From Geothrix sp. (lineage in GTDB: Bacteria > Acidobacteriota > Holophagae > Holophagales > Holophagaceae): DNA of 11,725 nt. Made by a program: the position numbers and the translations under genes. The stretch is taken from assembly GCA_023701165.1 (NCBI GenBank), contig JAMPXL010000006.1:1-11725 (forward strand), given 5' to 3'. Of the stretch, positions 1 to 6,748 are shown piece by piece. Positions within the stretch are counted from its first letter, which is position 1. Each line of letters starts with the position of its first letter. The notes beneath the pieces are model-generated. The model had not been told where the DNA came from, ran no database searches, and was given only the letters and a program-made list of their open reading frames with translations.

Positions 1-12
1 GAAAGGAGTCCC

Positions 13-1836
13 ATGACTGCCGCCCTTGCCGCCCCCTCGACCACCGAAGGAGCGAAAACCCGGATCAATGATTTTTCCATCCAGGTGGCCACGGTCAACG
101 GATCGGGTTCCCAGACCGCGAACACCGTTCTGTTGCGCGCCATCTTCCAGATGGGCGTCTTCGTCAGCGGCAAGAACCTGTTTCCCTCGAACATCGCCGG
201 CCTGCCCACCTGGTTCACCATCCGGGCCAGCGCCAAGGGCTACGTGGCCCGCAAAGCCAGCAACGAGATGCTGATCCTCATGAACCCCGAGACGGCCAAG
301 GAGGACATCGCCAAGGCCGACCCCGGCGCGCTGGTGATCTTCGACGAGCCGCTGCAACTCGACAAGCTCCGGAGCGATCTGGCCTTCACGCCCGTGCCCT
401 TCCAGAAGCTGGTGACGGCCTCCTGCCCCGAACCCAAGCTGCACAAGCTCGTGAAGAACATGATCTACGTGGGCGTGGCGGCCCGCCTGCTCGGCATCGA
501 CATGGAGGAGGTCAAGAAGGCCATCGCCAAGCAGCTGAAGGGCAAGGCCAAGGCCATCGAGCTCAACCAGACGGCCTGCATGGCCGGCTACGACTGGGCC
601 ATGGAGCACCTCGAGGACCAGGACCACATCAAGGTCGTCCGCGACAACAAGACCCAGGGCCTGATCATCGTGGACGGCAACGAGGCCTGCGCCCTGGGCG
701 CCCTCTTCGCCGGCGTCACCGTGGTGGGCTGGTATCCCATCACTCCCGCGTCGAGCCTGGTCGAGACCTTCATCGAATACGCCGAGGAGTACCGCAAGGA
801 TCCCAAGACCGGCAAGTCCACCGTGGCCATCGTGCAGATGGAGGACGAGCTGGCCTCCGCCGGTGTGGTGCTGTCCGCCGGCTGGGCTGGCGCCCGCTCC
901 ATGACCTCCACCGCGGGCCCCGGTGTGTCGCTCATGAGCGAGTTCATCGGCCTGGGCTACTACGTGGAGGCGCCGGGCGTCTTCTTCAACGTGGCCCGCA
1001 CGGGCCCCAGCACGGGCCTCCCCACGCGCACCCAGCAGTCCGACGTGGAGCTCTGTGCCAAGTGCAGCCACGGCGACACCATGCACATCAACCTCTATCC
1101 CGGGAACATGGAGGAGTGCTTCCAGTTCTCCTACGACGCCTTCGACCTGGCCGAGCGGTTCCAGACCCCCATCTTCGTCGTCACCGACCTGGATCTGGGC
1201 ATGCAGAACTGGTCCTCCAAGCCCTTCGCCTACCCCGCCAAGCCCTATGACCGGGGCAAGGTGCTCAACGAGCAGCAGCTCGCGGAAGCCAAGGATTGGG
1301 GCCGCTACAAGGATGTGGATGGCGACGGCATCTGCTACCGCTCCCTGCCCGGCACCCCCGGCGGCAAGGGCTCCTACTTCACCCGCGGCTCGGGCCACAA
1401 CGCCTATGCCCAGTATTCCGAGAAGCCCGAGGACTACGTCGAGGTGGTGGACCGCCTGAGGAAGAAGTACGAAACCGCCAAGACCCACGTGCCCGTCCCC
1501 GTGTTCCGCAACCTGGGCTCGGACAAGGGCCTGCTCGCCTTCGGCTCCAGCGATCCTGCCGCCGTCGAGGCCCAGGACCTCCTGGCCGAGCGCGGCCTCA
1601 AGACCGACTACCTGCGCCTGCGGGCCCTGCCCTTCACCGCGGAGGTCGACGCCTTCGTGAAGGAGAAGCAGGTGATCTACGTGGTCGAGCAGAACCGCGA
1701 CGGCCAGATGGCCAACCTCTTCCGCGAGACCTATCCCGGGCACGCCACCAAGTTCAAGAGCGTCCTCCACTATGACGGCCACGCCATCGACGCCAAGTGC
1801 ATCGTGGACCAGATCACCGCCTTCGAGCAGAAGTAA
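13..1836 (+). CDS. korA: 2-oxoacid:ferredoxin oxidoreductase, fused gamma-alpha subunit (KorA)
   Basis: This is the large subunit of a thiamine-pyrophosphate-dependent 2-oxoacid:ferredoxin oxidoreductase, most likely acting on 2-oxoglutarate. The enzyme interconverts 2-oxoglutarate plus CoA with succinyl-CoA plus CO2 and passes electrons to ferredoxin in the cytoplasm. The 607 residues match the usual gamma-alpha fusion. A gamma domain (about residues 20-195) contains a glycine-rich GSGSQTAN and GLPTWFTIR. The alpha domain follows, with YPITPAS at 241-247, the MEDELASAG stretch, GPGVSLMSE, and GPSTGLPTR near 330-340. A C-terminal domain runs from about 500. The start is well supported: AAGGAG at positions 3-8 lies 4 nt before the ATG. 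korB follows after 10 nt, so the two form an operon. Substrate specificity cannot be read from sequence alone; another 2-oxoacid such as pyruvate is possible. Only 12 nt upstream are visible, so no promoter can be assessed. Confidence 0.93.
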   Translation: MTAALAAPSTTEGAKTRINDFSIQVATVNGSGSQTANTVLLRAIFQMGVFVSGKNLFPSNIAGLPTWFTIRASAKGYVARKASNEMLILMNPETAKEDIAKADPGALVIFDEPLQLDKLRSDLAFTPVPFQKLVTASCPEPKLHKLVKNMIYVGVAARLLGIDMEEVKKAIAKQLKGKAKAIELNQTACMAGYDWAMEHLEDQDHIKVVRDNKTQGLIIVDGNEACALGALFAGVTVVGWYPITPASSLVETFIEYAEEYRKDPKTGKSTVAIVQMEDELASAGVVLSAGWAGARSMTSTAGPGVSLMSEFIGLGYYVEAPGVFFNVARTGPSTGLPTRTQQSDVELCAKCSHGDTMHINLYPGNMEECFQFSYDAFDLAERFQTPIFVVTDLDLGMQNWSSKPFAYPAKPYDRGKVLNEQQLAEAKDWGRYKDVDGDGICYRSLPGTPGGKGSYFTRGSGHNAYAQYSEKPEDYVEVVDRLRKKYETAKTHVPVPVFRNLGSDKGLLAFGSSDPAAVEAQDLLAERGLKTDYLRLRALPFTAEVDAFVKEKQVIYVVEQNRDGQMANLFRETYPGHATKFKSVLHYDGHAIDAKCIVDQITAFEQK

Positions 1837-1846
1837 GGAGCCGACC

Positions 1847-2899
1847 ATGACCACCGCCACCCCTTCCGCTCCTGTTCCTGCCGCTCCCACCAACAAGCTC
1901 GGCTTCACCAAGCAGGACTATGTGGGCTCCAAGTCCACCCTCTGCGCCGGCTGCGGCCACGATGCCATCACGGCCCAGATCATCAATGCCGCCTTCGAAT
2001 CCAGCATCGAGGGCTACCGGGTCACCAAGTACTCCGGCATCGGCTGCTCCTCGAAAACACCCGCCTATTTCATGAACCAGGGCTGGGGCTTCAACAGCGT
2101 GCATGGCCGCATGCCGTCCATCGCCACGGGCGCCTCCCTGGCCAACCGGAACCTCATCAACATCGGCGTGTCCGGCGACGGGGATTCCATGTCCATCGGC
2201 ATGGGGCAGTTCGTCCATGCGGTGCGGCGCAACATCCCGATGATCTACATCATCGAGGACAACGGCGTCTACGGCCTCACCAAGGGCCAGTTCTCCGCCA
2301 CCGCCGACCAGGGCTCCCACCTCAAGTCCGGCGCGGTGAACGACCTGCCGCCCATCGATCCCTGCACCCTGGCCATCGAGCTGGGCTGCGGTTTCGTGGC
2401 CCGCTGCTTCTCCGGCAACCCCAAGCAGCTGAACGCCATCCTCAAAGCCGCCTTCGCCTACGAAGGCACCGTGGTGCTGGACATCATCAGCCCCTGTGTC
2501 ACCTTCAACAACCACGACGCCTCCACCCGGTCCTACAAACACGTCAAGGACCACGACTTCCCCCTCCACGACCTGGGCTTCATCCAGTATTCCGAGGTCG
2601 AGGACGTGGAGATCGCCGCGGGCGAGACCGAGGTCGTGACCTTCCCGGACGGTTCCAAGGTCGCCATCAAGGCCATCCATGAAACCTATGACCCCACGGA
2701 CCGCTTCGGGGCCATGAAGGCCATCCACGAGTCCATGGCCAAGGGGGAGTTCCTCACGGGCCTGCTCTACATCAACCCCACCCAGCCGCCGCTCCCCCAG
2801 GTGCTCAACCTGGTGGACGAGCCCCTGGCCACCCTGGGCGAGGCCCTCCTCAAGCCCAGCCCCGCCGAGCTCGACAAGATCATGCAGGCATTGATGTAA
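1847..2899 (+). CDS. korB: 2-oxoacid:ferredoxin oxidoreductase, beta subunit (KorB)
   Basis: This is the 350-residue catalytic beta subunit that pairs with the upstream KorA. It binds thiamine pyrophosphate and one [4Fe-4S] cluster and acts in the cytoplasm. Visible features are LCAGCGH (Cys33, Cys36), GIGCSSK (Cys67), the TPP/Mg motif GDGDS at 110-114 with EDNGVYGLTKGQ at 137-148, and SPCVTFNNHD (Cys217). The four Cys have nearly the same spacing as the cluster ligands of archaeal two-subunit enzymes. The start is ATG 1847, with AAGGAG at 1835-1840 overlapping the korA stop codon and 6 nt of spacing. An in-frame start further up at 1772 lies inside korA and is disfavoured. The first 15 residues are Ala/Pro-rich and probably disordered. 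No separate KorC/KorD-type gene lies downstream, as expected for the two-subunit type. The function is secure; the exact 2-oxoacid is inferred. Confidence 0.93.
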   Translation: MTTATPSAPVPAAPTNKLGFTKQDYVGSKSTLCAGCGHDAITAQIINAAFESSIEGYRVTKYSGIGCSSKTPAYFMNQGWGFNSVHGRMPSIATGASLANRNLINIGVSGDGDSMSIGMGQFVHAVRRNIPMIYIIEDNGVYGLTKGQFSATADQGSHLKSGAVNDLPPIDPCTLAIELGCGFVARCFSGNPKQLNAILKAAFAYEGTVVLDIISPCVTFNNHDASTRSYKHVKDHDFPLHDLGFIQYSEVEDVEIAAGETEVVTFPDGSKVAIKAIHETYDPTDRFGAMKAIHESMAKGEFLTGLLYINPTQPPLPQVLNLVDEPLATLGEALLKPSPAELDKIMQALM

Positions 2900-2912
2900 C
2901 CGACCGCCGGGT

Positions 2913-2945
2913 GACTTCGCAGGCTGCGGGGCAGCCTGCGAAGTC
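2913..2945 (+). terminator. Stem-loop after korB
   Basis: A perfect 15-bp inverted repeat, GACTTCGCAGGCTGC paired with GCAGCCTGCGAAGTC around a 3-nt GGG loop, begins 13 nt after the korB stop. It is the natural end of the korAB transcript. No T-run follows (the next bases are GGGACCC), so it is not a classic intrinsic terminator. It may stabilise the mRNA 3' end or terminate with the help of Rho. Confidence 0.6.
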
Positions 2946-2993
2946 GGGACCCGGCGCGGAGGTTATGCCACAGGACCGCCGGGCGGGTGGCCA

Positions 2994-3021
2994 TTGACGC
3001 CCATCGCCAGCTCGATAAACT
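2994..3021 (+). promoter_or_regulatory. Sigma70-like promoter of the tRNA-Ala gene
   Basis: A -35 box TTGACG (2994-2999; 5 of 6 consensus bases) and a -10 box TAAACT (3016-3021; 4 of 6) are separated by 16 nt. Transcription would start near 3028, a few bases before the mature tRNA 5' end at 3032. This is one of the best promoter matches in the window and fits an independently transcribed tRNA gene. Confidence 0.6.
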
Positions 3022-3031
3022 GGTCGTCCGT

Positions 3032-3107
3032 GGGCCTGTAGCTCAGCTGGGAGAGCGCTGCGTTCGCAATGCAGAGGTCGTCAGTTCGATCCTGATCAGG
3101 TCCACCA
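3032..3107 (+). tRNA. tRNA-Ala (anticodon CGC)
   Basis: This 76-nt tRNA folds fully by eye. The acceptor stem is GGGCCTG/CAGGTCC, the D stem GCTC/GAGC, the anticodon stem CTGCG/TGCAG with loop TTCGCAA, and the T stem GTCAG/CTGAT with loop TTCGATC. The discriminator is A and the CCA end is encoded at 3105-3107. The anticodon CGC (3065-3067) reads the alanine codon GCG. The acceptor carries the G3:U70 wobble pair, the classic identity element for alanyl-tRNA synthetase, which independently confirms the amino acid. The gene stands alone between its own promoter and terminator. Confidence 0.97.
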
Positions 3108-3109
3108 AC

Positions 3110-3139
3110 AGCCCCCTGAGCGATCAGGGGGCTCTTTTT
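3110..3139 (+). terminator. Intrinsic terminator of the tRNA-Ala gene
   Basis: A perfect 10-bp stem, AGCCCCCTGA with TCAGGGGGCT, closes on a GCGA (GNRA-type) tetraloop and is followed at once by CTTTTTG. It begins 2 nt after the tRNA CCA end. This is a textbook Rho-independent terminator. Confidence 0.92.
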
Positions 3140-3428
3140 GTCCTGGGCCGGCGGGTTAGATCCTGAAGCCCTCCGCCATGTGGCGGAGGCGCTCTGGGCC
3201 GTGTCCTGCACCGCCACTTCGCTTTCGGCGCCGGTCTGGTGGGTGCGCGCCCTCATGGTCCCGACGGTGCCGCCCGGGCACTCCATGGCGGTCGTGACCT
3301 GTTCGCCCGATTTCCTGAGCGGTCACCCCCCAGGCGAGGCCGCCCACCGCTCTGGGCCCGCACCACAGCGAGCCTTGAGATCGTCCAAGCATCGCCTCCG
3401 GAGCGCAGTTCCTTTGTATGCTGAAGGC
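3140..3428. other. Intergenic spacer before ruvA with one strong palindrome
   Basis: This 289-nt spacer has no gene I can support. The frame of ruvA happens to stay open through it, but the translated extension does not resemble the RuvA N-terminus, which is complete from 3429. The spacer contains a perfect inverted repeat at 3170-3189: arms CCTCCGCCA and TGGCGGAGG around a 2-nt centre TG. A -10-like TATGCT at 3417-3422 sits just before ruvA. Nothing else stands out. Confidence 0.5.
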
Positions 3429-4016
3429 ATGATTGGACGCCTGCGCGGGGAACTCATCCAGAAGCTGCCGAACCTGGCGCTCGTCGAATGCGCCGGGGTG
3501 GGCTACGCCGCCGCCATCAGCCTGTCCACCTACGGCTTGCTTCCGGAAGCAGGCTCGCAGGTCGTGCTGCACACGGAACTGCTGGTGCGGGAGAACGACA
3601 TCTCGCTGCTGGGCTTCGCCGCCCCGCAGGAACGGGAGCTGTACCGGATGCTGGTGAAGGTGGACGGCGTGGGACCGAAGCTGGCCCTGGCGGCCCTGGG
3701 GGCGCTGTCCCTGGAGGACCTGGTGCAGGCCATCCGCGGGCGCGACGTGAAGGCCCTCACCCGCATCCCCGGCGTGGGTAAGAAGACCGCCGAAAAAATG
3801 TGCTTCGAGCTGTCGGAGAAGATGGGTGGCCTTTCGGGGCTGGATGGCCTCTCCGGGGTGCCCTCCGGCGATCCCTGGGAGGAGAGCCTGCGCTCGGCCA
3901 TGACGAATCTTGGCTTCAAGGAGGACGTGGTGCTGCCGGTGGTGGCGGACCTCCGCGCCTCGAAGCCGCCCCTGGCGGAGGCCATCCGCCTTGCATTGAA
4001 GGCCCTGCAGCGATGA
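3429..4016 (+). CDS. ruvA: Holliday junction branch migration protein RuvA
   Basis: RuvA binds four-way DNA junctions as a tetramer and loads the RuvB motor for branch migration during recombinational repair. The 195-residue protein has the family's normal length (about 190-205) and all three domains. The N-terminal OB-fold domain (1-63) opens with the diagnostic MIGRLRGEL. The middle domain has two helix-hairpin-helix motifs, DGVGPKLA at 79-86 and PGVGKKTA at 114-121. After a flexible Gly/Ser-rich linker (133-147) comes the C-terminal RuvB-contact domain (about 148-195). The start is set by homology. The only Shine-Dalgarno-like bases, GAAGG at 3423-3427, are 1 nt from the ATG, too close to work normally. 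The stop overlaps the next gene by 4 nt (ATGA). Neither ruvB nor ruvC is adjacent. Confidence 0.95.
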   Translation: MIGRLRGELIQKLPNLALVECAGVGYAAAISLSTYGLLPEAGSQVVLHTELLVRENDISLLGFAAPQERELYRMLVKVDGVGPKLALAALGALSLEDLVQAIRGRDVKALTRIPGVGKKTAEKMCFELSEKMGGLSGLDGLSGVPSGDPWEESLRSAMTNLGFKEDVVLPVVADLRASKPPLAEAIRLALKALQR

Positions 4017-4951
4017 GCATCCGCATCCTCTCCACGTCCCCCCTCGTCGGTCCCGCCCTGGCCGAACTCGGCGCCAGGTTTCCCGAGCTGCGCCTCGCCC
4101 CCTTCCGGTCACCGGAGTGGAACGCCGCCCTGCCCGGAGCCGAGGCTCTGGTGGTGATGCTTTCCGAACCCCTCACGGAGGCGGACCTCGACGCTGCACC
4201 GAAACTCAAGGCCATCGGCACCTATTCCGTGGGCGTGAACCACCTGCCCCTGAAGGCCTGCCAGGCCCGCGGCATCGCCGTGGTGAACACGCCCGGCGTG
4301 CTGACAGATGCCACCGCCGACATCGCCCTGGCCCTGCTCATGGCCGTGACGCGGCGCGTGGCGGAAGGCGAGGCGCTGGTGCGTTCGGGCCAGTGGCGGG
4401 GCTGGGCGCCGGACCAGCTGCTGGGGCCCGCCCTCGCGGGGAAGGTCTGCGGCATCCTCGGCAGCGGTCCCATCGGCCAGGCCTTCGCCCGCCGCGCCTG
4501 GGCCCTGGGCATGGCGCCGATCTTCTGGGACCGGGAAGGCCATGGCGGCCACGTGGACTTCGGCGCCGGCCAGGCGGCCCTCGCGGCGCCCCGCCTGCCG
4601 CTGCCGGAGCTCCTTTCCCGCAGCGCCGTGCTGTCCCTCCACTGCCCGCTCACCGACCAGACCCGCGGGATGCTGGATCGCGCCGCGCTGGCGCAGCTGC
4701 CCCAGGGCGCCGTGATCATCAACACCGCCCGCGGCGGCATCATGGACGAGAACGCCGCCATCGACCTTCTCGAATCGGGCCGCCTGGGCGGCGTGGGCCT
4801 GGATGTCTACGAGGGCGAGCCTCGCCTCAACGAGCGCTGGCTGACAGCGCCCCGCGCCGTGCTGCTGCCCCACCTGGGCTCCGCCACGGTGGAGACCCGC
4901 GAAGCCATGGCGCGCCTGCTTTGCGACGGCCTGGCCTCGGCACTTGGGTGA
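4013..4951 (+). CDS. D-isomer-specific 2-hydroxyacid dehydrogenase (glyoxylate/hydroxypyruvate reductase-like)
   Basis: This is a 312-residue cytoplasmic NAD(P)-dependent dehydrogenase that would interconvert a 2-oxoacid and a D-2-hydroxyacid; glyoxylate or hydroxypyruvate is the likeliest substrate. The Rossmann motif GSGPIG is at 150-155. The catalytic set is in place: Arg240 (NTARGG), Glu269 (VYEGEP) and His287 (PHLGSAT). The substrate loop TYSVGVNH (70-77) and NTPGVLTDATADIALALL (92-109) are typical of the glyoxylate/hydroxypyruvate reductase branch. The second Rossmann strand ends FWDRE: Asp173 favours NAD, while the next Arg leaves NADP possible. The ATG overlaps the ruvA stop in ATGA, so translation is probably coupled to ruvA. 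The same motifs fit a phosphoglycerate or D-lactate dehydrogenase relative, but the length argues against full SerA with an ACT domain. Substrate confidence is moderate. Confidence 0.88.
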   Translation: MSIRILSTSPLVGPALAELGARFPELRLAPFRSPEWNAALPGAEALVVMLSEPLTEADLDAAPKLKAIGTYSVGVNHLPLKACQARGIAVVNTPGVLTDATADIALALLMAVTRRVAEGEALVRSGQWRGWAPDQLLGPALAGKVCGILGSGPIGQAFARRAWALGMAPIFWDREGHGGHVDFGAGQAALAAPRLPLPELLSRSAVLSLHCPLTDQTRGMLDRAALAQLPQGAVIINTARGGIMDENAAIDLLESGRLGGVGLDVYEGEPRLNERWLTAPRAVLLPHLGSATVETREAMARLLCDGLASALG

Positions 4952-4981
4952 TACCCTGGACTCCCCCTCACGAGGCACGCC

Positions 4982-6523
4982 ATGTCACGCCCCTGGATCA
5001 AGCTGCTGGACCCCGGCCTGACGGCGCTCAAGAGCGCCGCCGGGACCTCCTTCGATGAGCGCCTCGACCTGGCCCGCGCCCTCAACGGCCGCGCCCGCCA
5101 CGCGGAGGCCCAGGAGCTCCTGGACCAGCTGCTGGCCGAGAACCGCTCCCATGCGGAGGCCTGGTTCGAACGCCTGCTCTGCTTCAGCGACCACGCCGAA
5201 GCGGACGAGGGCCTGGAGCTGATGGGGCAGCTCGAATCCCTCCGGGACGAACATCCGAAGCATGGCGGCTACCTCCGCAACCTCGGGTACCTGCGCCTGC
5301 TCCTGCAGGACATCGACGGGGCCGACCTCGCGCTGCAGCAGGCCCTCGCCCTGGACGGCCAGGATCCCAAGGCCCTTGAGCTCGCGGGCCTGGTGCAGCT
5401 GCACCGGAACCATCCCGCCGAGGCCAAGGCCTGGCTTCTGAAGTCCCTCAGCCTGAAACCAAAGGACTCCCGGACCCTGCGCCTGCTGGCCATCGCCATG
5501 GAGCAGCTGGGCGACTGGACTGGCGCCGAGGCGCAGCTGATGGCCGCCCTCCAGGCGGATGAGACCTACTACTGGGGCTGGCACGCCCTGGGCGAACTGC
5601 TCCTGAAGCGCGGCGACCTCGCCGAAGGCCTGCGCTGCATCCAGCGGGCCCGCAGCCTGCACGTGTGCGACCCCGCCAGCTACTTCATCCTCGCGGAGAT
5701 CTTCAGCGAGCAGGGGCACCTGGAGCTGGCCCAGGGGCAGCTCCACACCCTCATGCTGCTGGCACCGCCCGCCCCGGTGCTGGCGGAGGCCCAGGCCCTG
5801 CTGGGCGAGCTGAAGCGCGACATGGGCGACCGGGACGGCGCTGTGTCCTACTTCACCCTCGCCGCGGAAACGGACCCCGACGCCTCGAATCCCTGGGCCG
5901 CCCTGGGCGACATGGCCCGCGAGGAATCCCGCTGGGACGACGCCCTCCGCTGCTACCGCGAAGCCCTCATGCGCGAACCCGACGCTGCGGACCTCCAGGT
6001 CCAGCTGGGCTACGCCCTGCTGGAGACCCGCCAGGGACCCGCCGCCGAGCAGGCCTTCCTCCAGGCCCTCGAGCTGGATCCCAGCGAGTACAGCGCCTAC
6101 CTGGGCCTTTCCGAGGTCTACCGTTTCTCGAACCGCCGGGAGGATCAGATGGGCATGGTGGACCAGGCCATGGCCCTGGCTCCCGATGATGCCGATGTCT
6201 GGAACGCCTGCGGCGTGGCCCTGGAGGTCACGGGGCGCTGGAAAGAGGCCACCGAGGCCTACGAAAGGGCCCTGAGCCTCGAGTCCCATCACCGGAAGGC
6301 CGCCAACAACCTGGGATTCGTGCTGGAAAAGCGCATGGAGAATGGCGAGCCCGAGCTGCGGGGCCGCGCCACCGAGGCCTGGAAACAACGCCTCCTCATC
6401 TGCCGCGACGAGGGCCAGAGCATGAAGATGGCCACCGAGCACCTCGCCCGCCTGGGCGTGGGCGAGGAGACCCTCCTCGAATGGCTGCGGCCAGAATTTC
6501 TCGCTGCCGAGATGGAAGGCTGA
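4982..6523 (+). CDS. Tetratricopeptide repeat protein of unknown function
   Basis: This 513-residue protein consists almost entirely of tetratricopeptide repeats, which form a helical scaffold for protein-protein contacts. About ten repeats are visible, near residues 97-126, 130-160, 164-194, 198-228, 233-262, 269-300, 304-336, 338-370, 372-402 and 406-436. Many show the usual pattern of W/Y/L early, G-Y/L in the first helix, A near position 20 and P at the end, as in ALELDPSEY. No signal peptide, membrane segment or catalytic domain is seen, so it should be cytoplasmic. The start has GAGG about 8 nt upstream and lies 30 nt after the dehydrogenase stop, so it may belong to the ruvA transcript. 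A weak extended -10 (TGATACCCT, 4949-4957) in that gap could give it extra transcription. The C-terminal 60 residues are non-repeat. The partner and pathway are unknown. Confidence 0.85.
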   Translation: MSRPWIKLLDPGLTALKSAAGTSFDERLDLARALNGRARHAEAQELLDQLLAENRSHAEAWFERLLCFSDHAEADEGLELMGQLESLRDEHPKHGGYLRNLGYLRLLLQDIDGADLALQQALALDGQDPKALELAGLVQLHRNHPAEAKAWLLKSLSLKPKDSRTLRLLAIAMEQLGDWTGAEAQLMAALQADETYYWGWHALGELLLKRGDLAEGLRCIQRARSLHVCDPASYFILAEIFSEQGHLELAQGQLHTLMLLAPPAPVLAEAQALLGELKRDMGDRDGAVSYFTLAAETDPDASNPWAALGDMAREESRWDDALRCYREALMREPDAADLQVQLGYALLETRQGPAAEQAFLQALELDPSEYSAYLGLSEVYRFSNRREDQMGMVDQAMALAPDDADVWNACGVALEVTGRWKEATEAYERALSLESHHRKAANNLGFVLEKRMENGEPELRGRATEAWKQRLLICRDEGQSMKMATEHLARLGVGEETLLEWLRPEFLAAEMEG

Positions 6524-6531
6524 CCCCTCTC

Positions 6532-6560
6532 GTTACACATGCGTTAACAGGTGGTTACAC
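6532..6560 (+). repeat. Three iteron-like 7-mers at exact 11-nt spacing
   Basis: GTTACAC (6532-6538), GTTAACA (6543-6549) and GTTACAC (6554-6560) start 11 nt apart, close to one helical turn, so a bound protein would meet all three on one face of the DNA. The outer two are identical; the middle one shares GTTA and A at position 6. They lie just after the TPR gene stop at 6523. Confidence 0.5.
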
Positions 6561-6576
6561 GCCCCTGGGGGACCCC

Positions 6577-6597
6577 TGTGGAAAAGCCTGTGGATTG
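6577..6597 (-). promoter_or_regulatory. Pair of DnaA-box-like sites
   Basis: TGTGGAAAA (6577-6585) matches 8 of 9 bases of the DnaA box read as TGTGGATAA, and TGTGGATTG (6589-6597) matches 7 of 9. They are direct repeats 12 nt apart. Both read as TTATCCACA-type boxes on the minus strand. Confidence 0.45.
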
Positions 6598-6653
6598 ATG
6601 CCTTCAGGAGGGGCTAAATCCTGTCGGGAGACGGACTTCCTGGGGTTCCAATC

Positions 6654-6711
6654 GCAAATTTCAATCTATTTAAGTTGAAATAAATCTATCTTTATATAGA
6701 AGATATTTGCA
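6654..6711. repeat. AT-rich island bounded by inverted repeats
   Basis: About 79% of these 58 nt are A or T, in sharp contrast to the GC-rich surroundings. The ends are imperfect inverted repeats, GCAAATTTC (6654-6662) and GATATTTGC (6702-6710), 8 of 9 complementary. Two smaller hairpins lie inside: ATTTCAA/TTGAAAT (6658-6664 with 6675-6681) and TCTAT/ATAGA (6685-6689 with 6696-6700). The stretch would melt easily, as in a DNA unwinding element. Confidence 0.5.
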
Positions 6712-6738
6712 GAATCTGCCGGTCCGACCGGAGTCCGG
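6709..6738. repeat. Chain of three short palindromes
   Basis: Three inverted repeats lie end to end or overlap: GCAGA-A-TCTGC (6709-6719), CCGGT-CCG-ACCGG (6719-6731) and CCGGA-G-TCCGG (6728-6738). The first two share one base and the last two share CCGG-type arm sequence. No T-run typical of a terminator follows on the minus strand; on the plus strand only GTTTTCC follows. Confidence 0.45.
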
Positions 6739-6739
6739 G

Positions 6740-6748
6740 TTTTCCACA
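6740..6748 (+). promoter_or_regulatory. DnaA-box-like site, inverted relative to the pair at 6577-6597
   Basis: TTTTCCACA matches 8 of 9 bases of the consensus TTATCCACA and is the exact reverse complement of the site at 6577-6585. Together they bracket the AT-rich island. Confidence 0.45.

Noticed and set aside
1814..2728. 304-residue minus-strand frame antisense to korB
   Set aside because: It is a shadow rich in Gly, Val and Asp with no recognisable domain; korB is certain on the other strand.
2963..3286. Minus-strand open frame across the tRNA-Ala gene
   Set aside because: Its protein contains the DRTDDL...QLSYRP stretch, the well-known false translation of the antisense strand of tRNA genes. 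The tRNA is fully supported.
3138..3428. In-frame upstream extension of ruvA
   Set aside because: The frame is open only because the region is GC-rich. RuvA is complete from MIGRLRGEL and the extension has no RuvA-like sequence.
4985..6442. 485-residue minus-strand frame antisense to the TPR gene
   Set aside because: It mirrors the TPR codons and has no domain of its own; the plus-strand repeats are clear.
6653..6681. dif-like site (CGCAA...AAAT) in the convergent gap
   Set aside because: Gene convergence made a XerCD site attractive, but the distance from CGC to AAAT is 29 nt instead of 24 and the presumed XerD arm matches only about 6 of 11 positions.
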